A DNA stretch of 64,000 nucleotides from Suillus spraguei (lineage: Eukaryota > Basidiomycota > Agaricomycetes > Boletales > Suillaceae), in NCBI GenBank assembly GCA_016800925.1, contig JABCPU010000242.1, forward strand, positions 40,013 to 104,012, given 5' to 3'. Each line of letters starts with the position of its first letter. Within the stretch, counting starts at the first letter, position 1. The position numbers were made by a program, and so were the translations under genes. The notes beneath the pieces are model-generated. The model was not told the DNA's origin and made no database searches. It saw only the letters and a program-made list of their open reading frames with translations. Shown piece after piece: positions 10,860-21,114 of the stretch.

Positions 10860-11360
10860 ATGATACATATCTAGCCCCACCCATATATGTAATATATTTT
10901 ACCTCAGCCCACCAATACATGCAATATACCTCCACATCGGCCCACCCATCTATGAAAAATTCCCCCACATCGGCCCACCTGTCTATGCAATAAATATTTT
11001 ACTGCACCCTCGGCCCACCTGTATATGTAATATTCTCTTACCTCGGCCCACCCATCTATGCAATAAATATTTTACTGCACCCTCAGCCCACCCATATATG
11101 TAATATTCTCTTATCTTGGCCCACCCATCTATGCAATAATATTTGCCTTGCATCTCTCTTCAGCCCAGCTGTCTATAATATCCTACTCTACATACTACCC
11201 AGATGGGCCCACCCATCTCCATCAGTGACGATATCCCCCTGGCCCATCTGTCAACATCAGAAATCATGTTTCCCTCGGCCCACCCATCTCTCCCAAAAAT
11301 AAAATTTGCCCAGCCCACCCGTCTCCATCAGAAATAATATTCTCCCTGGCCCATCCGTCA
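10860..11360. repeat. Minisatellite of GGCCCACC(C/T)(A/G)TCTATGCAATA units
   Basis: Roughly ten copies of a CGGCCCACCCATCTATG-like core, most followed by AATATTTTACTGCACC or a variant, fill the space between the two family A solo LTRs. Spacing varies from about 25 to 60 bp and the copies are diverged. There is no open reading frame across the unit. Confidence 0.75.
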
Positions 11361-11362
11361 AC

Positions 11363-11837
11363 TGTTACGAACTGGGGTGGCGTCACTAGCGACAGTGAAA
11401 AGACACAGGCGGTCTGCTGGGAAGTTCTTACAATGTCCAGAAGAGGACAAGGTGAAAGTACAAGGAACGCGTTCCGAGTACGATCAAGGGTTCGGCCTCA
11501 AAGACGAGTCTAAGAGGTTCTGCGAGAATAGAGACTAAGGCTAAGGAGTGCTTAGACTTAGAGACGATTCAAGATGACTTAGGTTGGAGACCTAAGCGAA
11601 GGAGATTCCAGGTAAAACCCAGTAAGATTAAAGTAGGGAATCTACTACAAGTACACTGTGCTTAAATAGGCAAATATGTGCGCACAGACCAAGTAACCGT
11701 GAGAACGTAGTTGCGTATCCTAATAAGGAAGGCAGGTGTTGTACAGATGCATTGAGCATATGAGTCAGAGTCATGTGACATGATATACAAGTAAGGAAAC
11801 AAAGGGAAAATGAATAGGGGCACGTACAACTGTAACA
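11363..11837 (+). mobile_element. Solo LTR, family A (plus orientation)
   Basis: The LTR runs from TGTTACGAACTGGGG at 11363 to ACAACTGTAACA at 11837 and is flanked by TCAAC on both sides (11358-11362 and 11838-11842), a perfect 5-bp target duplication different from that of the other copy. A TTAAATAGG box near 11664 is a plausible TATA element. It pairs with the inverted copy at 10109-10584, so the two could form a stem around the minisatellite. It lies just upstream of the KDZ-like fragment and may have removed or displaced that gene's 5' part. Confidence 0.9.
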
Positions 11838-11864
11838 TCAACATCAAGGATATACATAACCTCA

Positions 11865-12920
11865 GCCCATGGTCCGCTGGCCTGTCTTTGATGGGATATT
11901 ATGTGGGTCGGATGACCCGTATAGTACAGAGTTTGTCACTGAAGGGGCTCATGATGGCACATGCTCCATCATTGGCTATAACCTACCTGTTGTCCCTGGC
12001 CGCCGTACACGCTCAATGTCAGATCATAGACATGTCAAGGAAACCTATGAGTTGTGTGGACAGTCTCGGTTTCAGCTCCAGGAACGTCTTGCTCATGCTA
12101 GAGTTGCTCACCCTAATGATGCTATCAGTCAAGATGTTGAGATCTCAATGCTACACTCACCAGATGCTGAAGAAGAATACGAGCTCAATGAGACAGGTAC
12201 CTTAGCACTACCTGTTGTCAATGGTGGTGAACCTACTCCTGCTGTTGATGGTGGTGAACCCGACTTTTGCTGTCAATGTTGGTCATGGCCAGCCCACAAG
12301 GCAAAGACTGAAAGCAATGTTTGGTTGCCGAAGGACACACAATGAACAACTGATGGTTGCACCATGTGGCATGATCATTGCACACCAGACTTTCTTCAGG
12401 GCAGAGGGAGTGGCAAGTGTTGTGGTATGTAGAAGCTACTGTTTCCTTGGGTTTGATCTTGAAAAATATCTTACTGCCTCCCTTGTAGCAATTTATCAAG
12501 AATGTCTATGCAGGTAACGACTCAATGAAGCCTGACCACATCTTTTTTTGATAATAACTGCACTCTTTTGAAAATGGTAAAGGATGACCCATTTTTTGAG
12601 GGCATCGGCTTGTCAGTGGACATGTTTTACTTTAACTGCAAGCACTCAGAGAGCGACACCTATTGCCAGGCAAATTGCAACCCTGTAGACAACCCGGAGC
12701 TGCTAGGAGACAATGGGAAGGGCTGGCAATTTAGCTCCTCCATCACTGAGCAGACTAATGGTTGGTTTGGTGGCTACCATTCTATTTGCCACGAGATGTT
12801 GGCACATAAGTTCAATTTTTTCTGCAATGAACTCATCCTTAGAAGGAATAGATGGACACAACATAGGTTGAAGCAGGACGGGCACAACCCACAAACATGG
12901 CCAAGCAAAGCCTTGATATA
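11865..12920 (+). pseudogene. KDZ-type transposase / CxC cysteine-cluster protein fragment
   Basis: The readable pieces are an upstream part (MVRWPVFDGILCGSDDPYST, ending before about 12200), EQLMVAPCGMIIAHQTFF near 12348-12395, then FIKNVYAGNDSMKPDHIFF after an intron (GTATGT at about 12424, TAG at about 12486). The last piece is HSESDTYCQANCNPVDNPEL with SITEQTNGWFGGYHSICHEM and KFNFFCNELILRRN (12640-12860). The pattern ...PCGM...ETFF..., CKH...FCQ..CNP... and EQTN.WFGGYHSICREM is what I know from KDZ (Kyakuja-Dileera-Zisupton) transposases and their CxC-domain relatives in mushrooms. A run of seven Ts at about 12543-12549, where six would keep frame, causes a break. The 5' two-thirds of a KDZ gene is missing, so this is a relic. 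Confidence 0.6.
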
Positions 12921-12967
12921 GATAGTCCTATAATATTAATACATAGTACACGAGTCTCCAGTGAATG

Positions 12968-13699
12968 TGTCATATACTCATATCTGGACATGATCTCTGA
13001 TCCGACTTCTCAAAAGTCCGAATGTCCGGACCTGCATATACTGTGCTTCCTCCCTTCAATATCTGAATGTCCGGACCTATGCTCCTCTCTATCTCCCAAT
13101 CTATCTCCATTCATAATAACTCCATTTGTACATTCACAAGTCCAGCTCTCTGGCTATCTCTGTATTCTGTCTGCTTACTGATCCATTACTTCACTTCATT
13201 TCCAAGTTTCATTTACTTATGTTCCGTTAGACTTTGCATATGGTTTGTACATAGCCTCATACTGCACTGACTGATCTTTCCATAACTACCTATAGTATAT
13301 AAACCACCTGTAAATCTCCATAGTACTTCAGTTCGAATATTAACTTATTTCTACTCATTCCACTGGACTTAGTCCGCCTCTGAACCTCTTCCGGACTTGA
13401 GCTTAGTCTCTTGTCTATCTCCGGACCTTGGACCTCTTTCCTTGGTCATACCTCTGGCTCTACCTTCAGGTAGTCTTTATACTGTCTGCTTCTACTCCAG
13501 ACTTTGTCCATGGTAGCCTTTAGCCTTTCCCACTCTTATGTCCAGAAGTCCGCTGGACTTCACATCCCTATATCCAGACTTCCTCCAGATGTGCATGACC
13601 CTATAGAAATTAAGGGCACCATACTCGGCAAAGGGGCACAGTGCACGAGCTGAGGCTAAGCCCTTCCAGATTAACCCCTTATTGAGTATGATCTTAACA
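12968..13699 (+). mobile_element. Solo LTR, family B (copy 1)
   Basis: The sequence from TGTCATATACTCATATC (12968) to GATCTTAACA (13699) is 732 bp and carries GAATG directly on both sides (12963-12967 and 13700-13704), a perfect 5-bp target duplication. A TATATAAACC box near 13296-13305 fits an LTR promoter on the plus strand. It is colinear with copy 2 at 14348-15115. Pyrimidine-rich TCCGGAC repeats dominate. No internal coding region remains. Confidence 0.85.
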
Positions 13700-13704
13700 G
13701 AATG

Positions 13705-14340
13705 TCCAATAGGTGTTGTTTTCTTATCGAGAGCATGATGTGTTTCTGATGATGAATGATGTTCGCATGCATGTAGAAGGATGCTTATCAGATCACCAAG
13801 GCCATTATATGCAGGTAGGGTGAAGTCCAGAGTTGCCCAGGGGACTTCATAGTAGGCAGTCACCAATAAATCACATGTGCATCACATGACATGTAACCAT
13901 GACCTCATGCATCAGCAGCCATCCCACCTTCACCACACCACTACATCTACTACAAACTACTACATGCAACACCCGCAATTTTGGTATGTGGCCTCCAGGC
14001 TTAGATTATGCATGTGAGTATATGTTTATACAAAGATTTCTTGAGTACTGACCACATATTGATATCAGTATGTCAACTGTCATGCATCATTCAACTAATC
14101 ACTTCCATTCTAAATCTAGACACCACCTGTAAGTGTGTTTTGTGGTGCCCACCAGTTGTATATGCTTACTGTTTGCCAATCTGGTGTGGTGTTTGACTAA
14201 TTTATTCCACTCTCGACCCAGGTATCATCTGTAAGTGTCTCTGTGTGCCCACTAGATGTATATGCTCATTATCCACCACTTTGAAGGTTATATGCCTACC
14301 ATGAGTCCTCCCTCTCCCTCTGAATCATGGAAAGTGACTC
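13705..14340. other. Spacer between two family B solo LTRs; no firm gene
   Basis: Contains ACCACCTGTAAGTGT-type repeats at about 14105 and 14227 (two diverged copies about 120 bp apart). An open stretch on the minus strand at 13705-13866 (MVTAYYEVPWATLDF...) could be part of a gene cut by copy 1, but I recognise no family. Copy 2 begins right after a plus-strand open stretch reading PSPSESWKVTLDA (14300-14347). Confidence 0.4.
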
Positions 14341-14347
14341 TTGATGC

Positions 14348-15115
14348 TGTCATATACCATACTTCTAATCTCAGATCCGATCATATCCGTCCAGATCCGA
14401 TCGTTTCCATATCCGTCCGGTCCACAGATCCTGTCCAGACCACCCATCCGAATGTACTCACTTCTCGCACCTTAACTCCCTGGTGAACATCTGCGTCTAT
14501 CTCCTTTCGTCATTTCTCCTACTACCGGTACTCCGGCTGTTTATATTTCCGTCCTGTGTTACTGATCCGTTTCCTGTGTTCATTTCCGATTCATGCTTAC
14601 TGATCCGCTGTGCAATAACTAATAGACTTCCGTTACACTTCGTACATAGCCCTTGGTCCCGGACTTGCTAATTATCCGTCTTAGATACTTACTGTATATA
14701 AACCACTTGTAGATCTCCGTAGAACCTTAGTTCAAATATCATCTTAGATTCTACTCATTCTGCCTCCTCCGGACTTAAGCCACTCTCCGCTTTAAGTCAC
14801 CTTCCGAGACTTAGGATTGACTCCTATAGTCTATACCTCCGACTCTATCTTCGGATAGTCCATCTCCGTTAGTTTCTAGTTAGGAACTCGTTCTGAAACT
14901 AGCCTTAATCTCTGTCCTCTCCTTACGTTCCGAATTACCTTCGACGTATTATATCCGACACCTTCGGACACCCGGATCCATCACGCAACCCCTTCCGGGT
15001 CTTCGGACGAATAACTCCTCCCTGAAATAAGGGGCATTACTCGAGAAAGGGGCACAGTGTACGAACTGAGGCCAAAGCCCTTTGGATCTCTCTACCCTTG
15101 AGTACAGTCTTAACA
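14348..15115 (+). mobile_element. Solo LTR, family B (copy 2)
   Basis: Begins TGTCATATACCATAC at 14348 and ends AGTACAGTCTTAACA at 15115. ATGC flanks both sides (14344-14347 and 15116-15119); only four bases match, so one flank base may have been lost. TATATAAACC recurs at about 14695-14704. Compared with copy 1 it is full length but clearly diverged, so the two insertions are not a fresh pair. It is inserted in the plus-strand gene whose later exons lie at 15120-15700 and 21115-22460. Confidence 0.8.
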
Positions 15116-15709
15116 ATGCCCACCTCACCCAACCAAGACCAGATTTTTTGCATTCATGCAATAACTGCCATGAAGAGGTACCCTGGGTGAGGTGTAAGGG
15201 TAATAAGAAAGGTAACAAGGGCCACTGGTATGCAATGGTAAGCTTCACCTGTGTGATCTATTCTGAAACTGATCACTCTGATAGTGCAAGAAGGTCGTAG
15301 GGGAACAGCAAACCCAATGTACCTTTTTCCGCTGGCCTCAGGCTCAACTGGCTCACCAATGCCATCACCTGAGATCCCTCAAGAGTCTCCACAGCTGCAC
15401 CCCATTGCGATGCAGCCTGTGACTTTGAGCGACACAACTCTCCTCTTCATATGCGCTGCTCTGGTATGTGGGAGGAACCTGCATAGGCTTTGTAAAAATA
15501 AAGCTTGTCACAAGCACTGCAGCATCCTTGGCAGCTACTCTGTCAAGGACCATGGTCCTGCAGCTGTTTTAGATCCACATTTGGAGCTTTGAGAGCGTCC
15601 TGCACCACATCCTGTACATACACTGCCTGCTGTGTCTTCACCTTCACCTGCATTTGCCTTGCCTTTACCTTCACCCACACCTGAACACTCTTTTACTACT
15701 GCTCTACCT
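15116..15709 (+). pseudogene. Left part of a host gene split by a solo LTR and a Copia element
   Basis: After copy 2 of LTR family B the plus strand reads a Cys-containing segment (CNNCHEEVPWVRCKGNKKGN, then KGHWYAMV and a GTAAGC donor at about 15239). Beyond the intron, around 15400-15590, come ICAALVCGRNLHRLCKNKAC and KHCSILGSYSVKDHG. A Pro/Ser-rich stretch (about 15640-15709) then stops at the Copia insertion point. The spaced Cys/His residues resemble the small zinc-binding modules found in repetitive mushroom genes. The text continues on the far side of the Copia element at 21115. In-frame stops (for example TGA at about 15591-15593) suggest decay beyond the insertions. Confidence 0.45.
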
Positions 15710-16148
15710 TATAATAATAACACAAGTATAATCACGCGGATCTGTGGGAGACAGATACTCTCAGTCATTGCGTGTGAATGCAAACGTCTTGGTATATTTA
15801 CCTGCAGGAGACAGATACTCTACGTAGCATTAGTTAAGGTAAATATACGAGTCGAAATAGAGTTCCTTACCTCAGTCGTTGTGCGTGAATGCAAACGTCT
15901 GAGGTACTAGTACGAAAATCTGCGTGAACTAAATAGATGCAAGTGCTCTTGTACGAGTGGATAAGTGAGTGAAACGACGACAAAAGGAATACAGGCCCAA
16001 GCAATTCAAAGATTCAGTAGGTACAATGGGAAGAAGATAAAACAAGAGCGCATAATGGAAAACATACAAGTCGCTGGACAATAAGAACGAAAATACAAGA
16101 GCATCCAATGGTGCACCTCGGCTGCAAGCGCGCTTGCGTATTCCAACA
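15710..16148 (-). repeat. Copia 3' LTR
   Basis: This 439-bp LTR is directly repeated at 20672-21109 (438 bp). By eye the two differ by about ten single bases and one indel. All the substitutions are transitions, concentrated in the first 250 bp and mostly at CpG or its decay products TpG and CpA. Confidence 0.93.
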
Positions 16149-16156
16149 CTCCCCCT
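16149..16156 (-). promoter_or_regulatory. Copia polypurine tract
   Basis: On the element strand AGGGGGAG stands directly before the 3' LTR (TGTTGGAATA). This is the usual plus-strand primer position for reverse transcription. Confidence 0.8.
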
Positions 16157-19100
16157 CAAGCCACGCGTAGTCCGAGCTGGGAGGCAAAATGTTTGACCTT
16201 AGGAGAGGGGAGAGCCTTCGTGAGGGTATCAGCTATCATATCACTCGTAGGACAGAAGATTAAGCATAGTTTCCCGTCTTCAATCACCCAGCGGATAAAA
16301 TGAAAGCGAACATCGATGTGCTTGGTGCGCGCATGGTATTGGTGGTCTTTTGTTAGGGCGATTGCGGACTGGTTATCAGAGAAAAGTGTGGTGGGTTCAG
16401 TGATGGGGTCAAAAAGGTCTCCGATAAGTGAACGTAGTCAAAGGGCTTCTTTTGCAGCATGAGTAGCGCCACGTACTCGCTTTCAGTAGTTGAAAGAGAA
16501 ACGATCTCTTGGCGTTTCGACGACCAAGACACAGCGCCACCATCTATCAAGAAGGCGTATCCGGAGACTGCACATCTATCTTCCGCCATACTTCCATCTG
16601 CATCAGCAAAACCAGTAAGCGTGCCTTCCACTCCTCCATACGTCAAGCGTAAATCCTTGGTTCCAACCAAGTACCTGTAGATACGGCGAACGCGTCCCAG
16701 TGAGGTTGTCCAGGATTCTGGGAGAAGCGGGATACGGTCGTTACTGCGTATGATATGTCAGGGCGAGTCCCAAGGGATGCGTACATAAGGGATCCGACTG
16801 CTTCTCTGTATGGTATGTGCCGCATAGCGGCGTACTCTGCTCCAGTCGATGGAGATTGGTTTGAATGCAACTTGACATGCAGTTCCATTGGACAGGACAC
16901 TGGCTTGAGATCTTCAAGACCGAAACGATGAACGATTGAGTCGATATAGGATAGCTGGGAAAGGGAGATGGTGCGGTGGTCACGATTTCAGGTCACTTCT
17001 ATCCCAAGGAGCCAGTGCAATTCGCCTAGATCAGTGATCTCAACGTGGGCACGGATGTCGTTCTTCAACTGGGCAATAAGGTCCAGGGACGATGCAGCAA
17101 GAGTACAATCATCAACGTGGACAACGATAATGATGCGCTCACCAGTCTTCGCCTTTTTGAAGAAAATGGCTTGATCCACCTCACACTGCATGAACCCTAA
17201 CTTCTCCACGAGGATTTCTACTAACTTCTGGTACCAGCATCTGCCGCTCTGTTTTAGGCCGTATAGAGTTTTACGCAAAAGGCAAACACAATGGGGAAAT
17301 TCTGGTGAGGTAAAACCTGGTGGCTGTCGCATGTAGATGACTTCGTTTCCCGTTAACTCTCCGTTTAGGTAAGCACCCTTGATATTGATCTGGTGTATCT
17401 CCAAGTCTAATCGTGCGGCCAACACTAGGACAGTTCGAATGGACGCCAGTTTGGCAACCGGTGCGTAAGTATCGAAGTAATCAACTCCAGGGACTTGCAA
17501 AAAACCCTGCGCGACGAGGCGTGCCTTGTGACAAACGATATTGCCGGCCGCATCTTTCTTGGCCCTAAACACCCATTTTGACCCTACTATGTTAGCGCCT
17601 GCAGGGGGATCTACTAACTCCCAAGTCCCGGCTGTTGCAAGAGTGGTGAGTTCTTCTCTGATGCCTTCTTCCCATAGAGGCCAATCTGGACAGCGCTTAG
17701 CTTCAGCAAGACTAGTGGGTTTGAGCGCTTCAGCCTCTGTGGTGAATTCAACAAGCGCTAGTGAGAGCTCAGCGACATCGTCTTCTTCTTCCAGGATAGC
17801 CATGAGTTGCTCTGCTGCTTCTTCTCCAACAAAGTGAGTTCTTTCTTTGGCTATAGCTTCTGGTGTAGGGAGTTGAATTCCTTTAGGGACAGAACCACTT
17901 CCTTCGATTATATCTAGGACTCGTTGGCTTGGTTTTCGAACTCTCTTGGCGACTATATCGAGGATCGGCGAGGCTGATGGGATGGGGATCTTGGAGTGGG
18001 GAATGGCAGTTTGAGTTCTTGGGATGGTGGCTGGTGGGGTAGGGTCAGGAGGTGAGTAAGATGGCGACGATATCATCGCGTTTGGGCTCTGATCTTCTTC
18101 CTCCCCCTCACAAGGTGTTGTCGTGACCTCCGTGGGGTCCCAATAGACATTCCTTTCGACCGCCACTGACTGTTTCGAGGGCCAATATACTCGATGCCCA
18201 TTGCCACTAGCGTCATCTATCCCAATCCACCGCCCTTCCTCGACACATCCCCCAAGCTTCGTTCCGCCCTCAGTACGCACCCAGACTTTGGAGCCCCATG
18301 TCTGAACATTGCGCAAGTCTGGCTTTTTCCCGGTGGCTGCTTCAAGAGGCGTGGCGCCGTCCAAAGCTTTGGTAGGCATCCTATTCTTCAACCATACGGC
18401 GTGACGTACAGCTTCGCCCCACAGGAAACGAGGGAGCCCGCTCTCGTGTAGCATGGCCCGTACCTTCTCAAGTAAGGTACGGTTCAATCGCTTGGCCACT
18501 CCGTTATGTTGAGGAGTGTCATGTATGGTAAGCTTGTGCGTAGTACCAGCGGCCTTGAGATGCATGCTGAACTCTTTACCTAGGTATTCACCGCCGCGAT
18601 CAGAGTGCAAGGTCTTGATGTGAGCGTTCTGTTGGGTGCTGCACCAACTCTCAAAATCCTTGTACGCCTGGAATGCTTCGTGCTTCTGCTTCAGGAGGTG
18701 CAAATAGGTAAGTCGAGTCTTGTCGTCAGTAAAACTGATGTAATAGCGACGTCCTCCTAGGGTAGGAACAGGCGATGGGCCCCATAGGTCGGAGTGTACT
18801 TCTCCTCCAAACTCAGCTGCGTGCTCTCCCTCACGCACTTTTGCCACAGGCTTGTGGGTCGCCTTTGCATAGACGCACGACTCGCAAAAGGTTGGTCCAC
18901 CTGATGTCATATCCACCTTGACGCCGGTTACAAGGCCGTGTTCTGCTAGGCGCCTGGCTGTACTGGGTGCTATGTGACCCATATGCCGATGTAACTCCAT
19001 GACTGTAATGGTCTCGTCTGCTGCGTGCACACTCTCTGGTCCATGGTCGACGCGGTAGAGCCCTCGAGCATCTTTGGGGATGGTGCCAATGACATTCTCA

Positions 19101-20602
19101 GAGGCATCATGGATGGTACAGGTGCCATCCGCAAAGGTAGTGGAATATCCGAGGTTGTCCAAACAGCCAATCAACACAAGTGTGTACCCCACCTCAGGTG
19201 AATACAGAACCTCTGTAAGCCTCAGCTTTGAGATGTCTACCCCATTAGGAACTTCGATGACGAGTTCACCAATGCCTGTAGCATTGAAGCGCTGTTTATT
19301 AGCAGCGACGAACGGTTTGGGTGGGATGGAGGACATGGTCTCAAAATGGTCTCGGTACGGTGAGATATGGCGCGTGGTGCCAGAATCATATAGTTCAATA
19401 ATGGCACCGTTCTCGTGCTCAGTGCTGACTTTGGCAGCAAATTCTTCCTCAATGTGAGGGTCACCGAGGTCTTTGAAGGAGCCTGTGCCGCTTCCACTGA
19501 TGGAGAAAGCTGGCTGGCTCTCCCAATCGTCAAAAGAGGATGAGTCATCCTCTTCTACCTCCGAAAACCAATCATCTTCGCTAACGACAAAAGTCAGCCG
19601 TTCAGTCGCGTCATTGTCAGAGGATTCTGTGGACAAGAGGGCAGGGAGTGAGCACACAGAGTCACAGTCTGTGGCATGCTCAGCGATGAATACGCCATCG
19701 TCTTCATCGTCATTGTCTGCTGCTGTGTAAGCTGATCCTCTTGTTGTGTCAGCACAATTTCCCGCTGACTTATCTGGTTTGGGGCAGGCTGCCTTAAAGT
19801 GGTCTCGCGATCCGCAATTCCAGCACGGAGGGCGCGGCCTTCCTTGCCTGTTGGAGGACGAACCACGTCCCCTGAAATGTCCACCACCCCGTCCTCTAGG
19901 AGCAAGGTCCGTTACTCCCAATGCCTGGTCAGCACCACCAGACCTAGTGTTACAAGGGGGGCGCGCATCACGGGTAGTACGCCGTTCTGATTCCTCGATT
20001 ATGAGGGAAATAAGGATATCTGGGTCGATTGTTTTGGTGGGGCTGTAAAGTCAGGCAGTTGCGAGTTGTCCAGACGCGAAGATGGCGAGATGGTTTGGGA
20101 GGGATTGAATAATGGTGGAGCGGTAATCTTTCTCTTCAATGTCGACACCGACTGCAGACAGTTTGTCTCATTTTGCGCGTAGTTCGTCCAGGAACTGACA
20201 CACATCACCTCCGACAGGACACTTTGATTCGAGGAATTTGGTGCGAAGGTCCATTTGCACATATGCGCCTTTCTCTGTGTACTCACGAACAATCTCAGCC
20301 CACATGGTTGCGACATTGACAAGATTGCAAATGCAAAGAGCTGTGGAGTTGGGGATCTGTTGTGTGAGTAGGTGCTTTGCGAGGTTCTCGTTCTTCTGCC
20401 ATTTTTCAACAGAGATGATTTCTGTAGCAGTTAGGGGCGAAGCAGGACAGGGGCAAGAACCATCGAAATACTTCCATAACTCTTTGGCCTCGACAGCGAC
20501 TTGGAAACGCAATGAGAAAATGGCCCAATTCATACCCTTGATATCAAGTTTGGGTACGTTTGACGGGAGGGTGTCCGTTGTAATGGGAACAGCAGTAGAC
20601 AT
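16156..20602 (-). pseudogene. Copia gag-pol polyprotein, inactivated
   Basis: One frame runs from ATG at 20602 through gag, nucleocapsid (CWNCGSRDHFKAAC, a CX2CX4HX4C knuckle, about 19800), protease (ELYDSGTTRHIS), integrase (HRHMGH...CESC zinc site, HSDLWGP, LHSDRGGEY), reverse transcriptase (KWVFRAKKDAAGNI to VHVDDCTLAA) and RNase H (SKRQEIVSLSTTESEYVAL). It should end at TGA 16156-16158. Breaks: TGA at 20168-20170, 20051-20053 and 16988-16990, each where Arg would fit and where CGA-to-TGA explains the change; single-base losses near 16690 and 16465; and a TGA at 16438-16440 where Trp fits. The integrase Glu is Lys (codon 18491-18493, NGVAKRLNRT) and the reverse-transcriptase motif A Asp is Asn (codon 17384-17386, INIKGAYLNG). 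Confidence 0.93.
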
Positions 20603-20656
20603 CGCAAAAAGCAGTATCGAGCAAGGTGAGACGGTGTTTCTGAGGTTCTTCAAAGC

Positions 20657-20671
20657 TGTGGGCTCATAACC
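20657..20671 (-). promoter_or_regulatory. Copia primer-binding site for half initiator tRNA-Met
   Basis: Directly inside the 5' LTR the element strand reads GGTTATGAGCCCACA. GGTTATGAGCCC is complementary to GGGCTCATAACC, the anticodon arm of eukaryotic initiator tRNA-Met (CAT anticodon at its centre). Priming from a cleaved half-tRNA at this arm is established for Drosophila copia and related elements. Confidence 0.8.
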
Positions 20672-21109
20672 TATAATAATAACACAAGTATAATCACTGG
20701 ATCTGTGGGAGACAGATACTCTCAGTCGTTGTGCGTGAATGCAAATGTCTTGGTATATTTACCTGTGGGAGACAGATACTCTATATAGCATTAGTTAAGG
20801 TAAATATACGAGTCGAAATAGAGTTCCTTACCTCAGTCGTTGCGCGTGAATGCAAACGTCTGAGGTACTAGTACGAAAATCTGTGTGAACTAAATAGATG
20901 CAAGTGCTCTTGTACGAGTGGATAAGTGAGTGAAACGACGACAAAAGGAATACAGGCCCAAGCAATTCAAAGATTCAGTAGGTACAATGGGAAGAAGATA
21001 AAACAAGAGCGCATAATGGAAAACATACAAGTCGCTGGACAATAAGAACGAAAATACAAGAGCATCCAATGGTGCACCTCGGCTGCAAGCGCGCTTGCGT
21101 ATTCCAACA
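20672..21109 (-). repeat. Copia 5' LTR
   Basis: Begins (element sense) TGTTGGAATACGCAAG at 21109 and ends GTTATTATTATA at 20672. It is the partner of 15710-16148. The TATA end departs from the usual CA terminus, but it is identical in both LTRs and consistent with the TACCT target duplication. Confidence 0.92.
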
Positions 21110-21114
21110 TACCT

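Larger units (their letters stand above)
15710..21109 (-). mobile_element. Complete but dead Copia LTR retrotransposon (5.4 kb)
   Basis: Two direct LTRs (15710-16148 and 20672-21109) enclose gag-pol on the minus strand. TACCT flanks both ends (15705-15709 and 21110-21114), a perfect 5-bp duplication. In element sense the LTR starts TGTTGGAATACGCAAG. Next to the 5' LTR lies GGTTATGAGCCCACA (primer site), and next to the 3' LTR AGGGGGAG (polypurine tract). The coding region has stops, frameshifts and two lost catalytic residues, so it cannot move by itself. It interrupts the gene described at 15116 and 21115. Confidence 0.95.

Noticed and set aside
13492..13866. 124-codon minus-strand ORF as a gene
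   Set aside because: Two thirds of it lies inside solo LTR family B copy 1, so the frame crosses an insertion boundary and cannot be one original gene.
16968..20669. Many plus-strand open frames inside the Copia element
   Set aside because: They lie opposite the continuous gag-pol frame, share no family pattern and are shadows of it.
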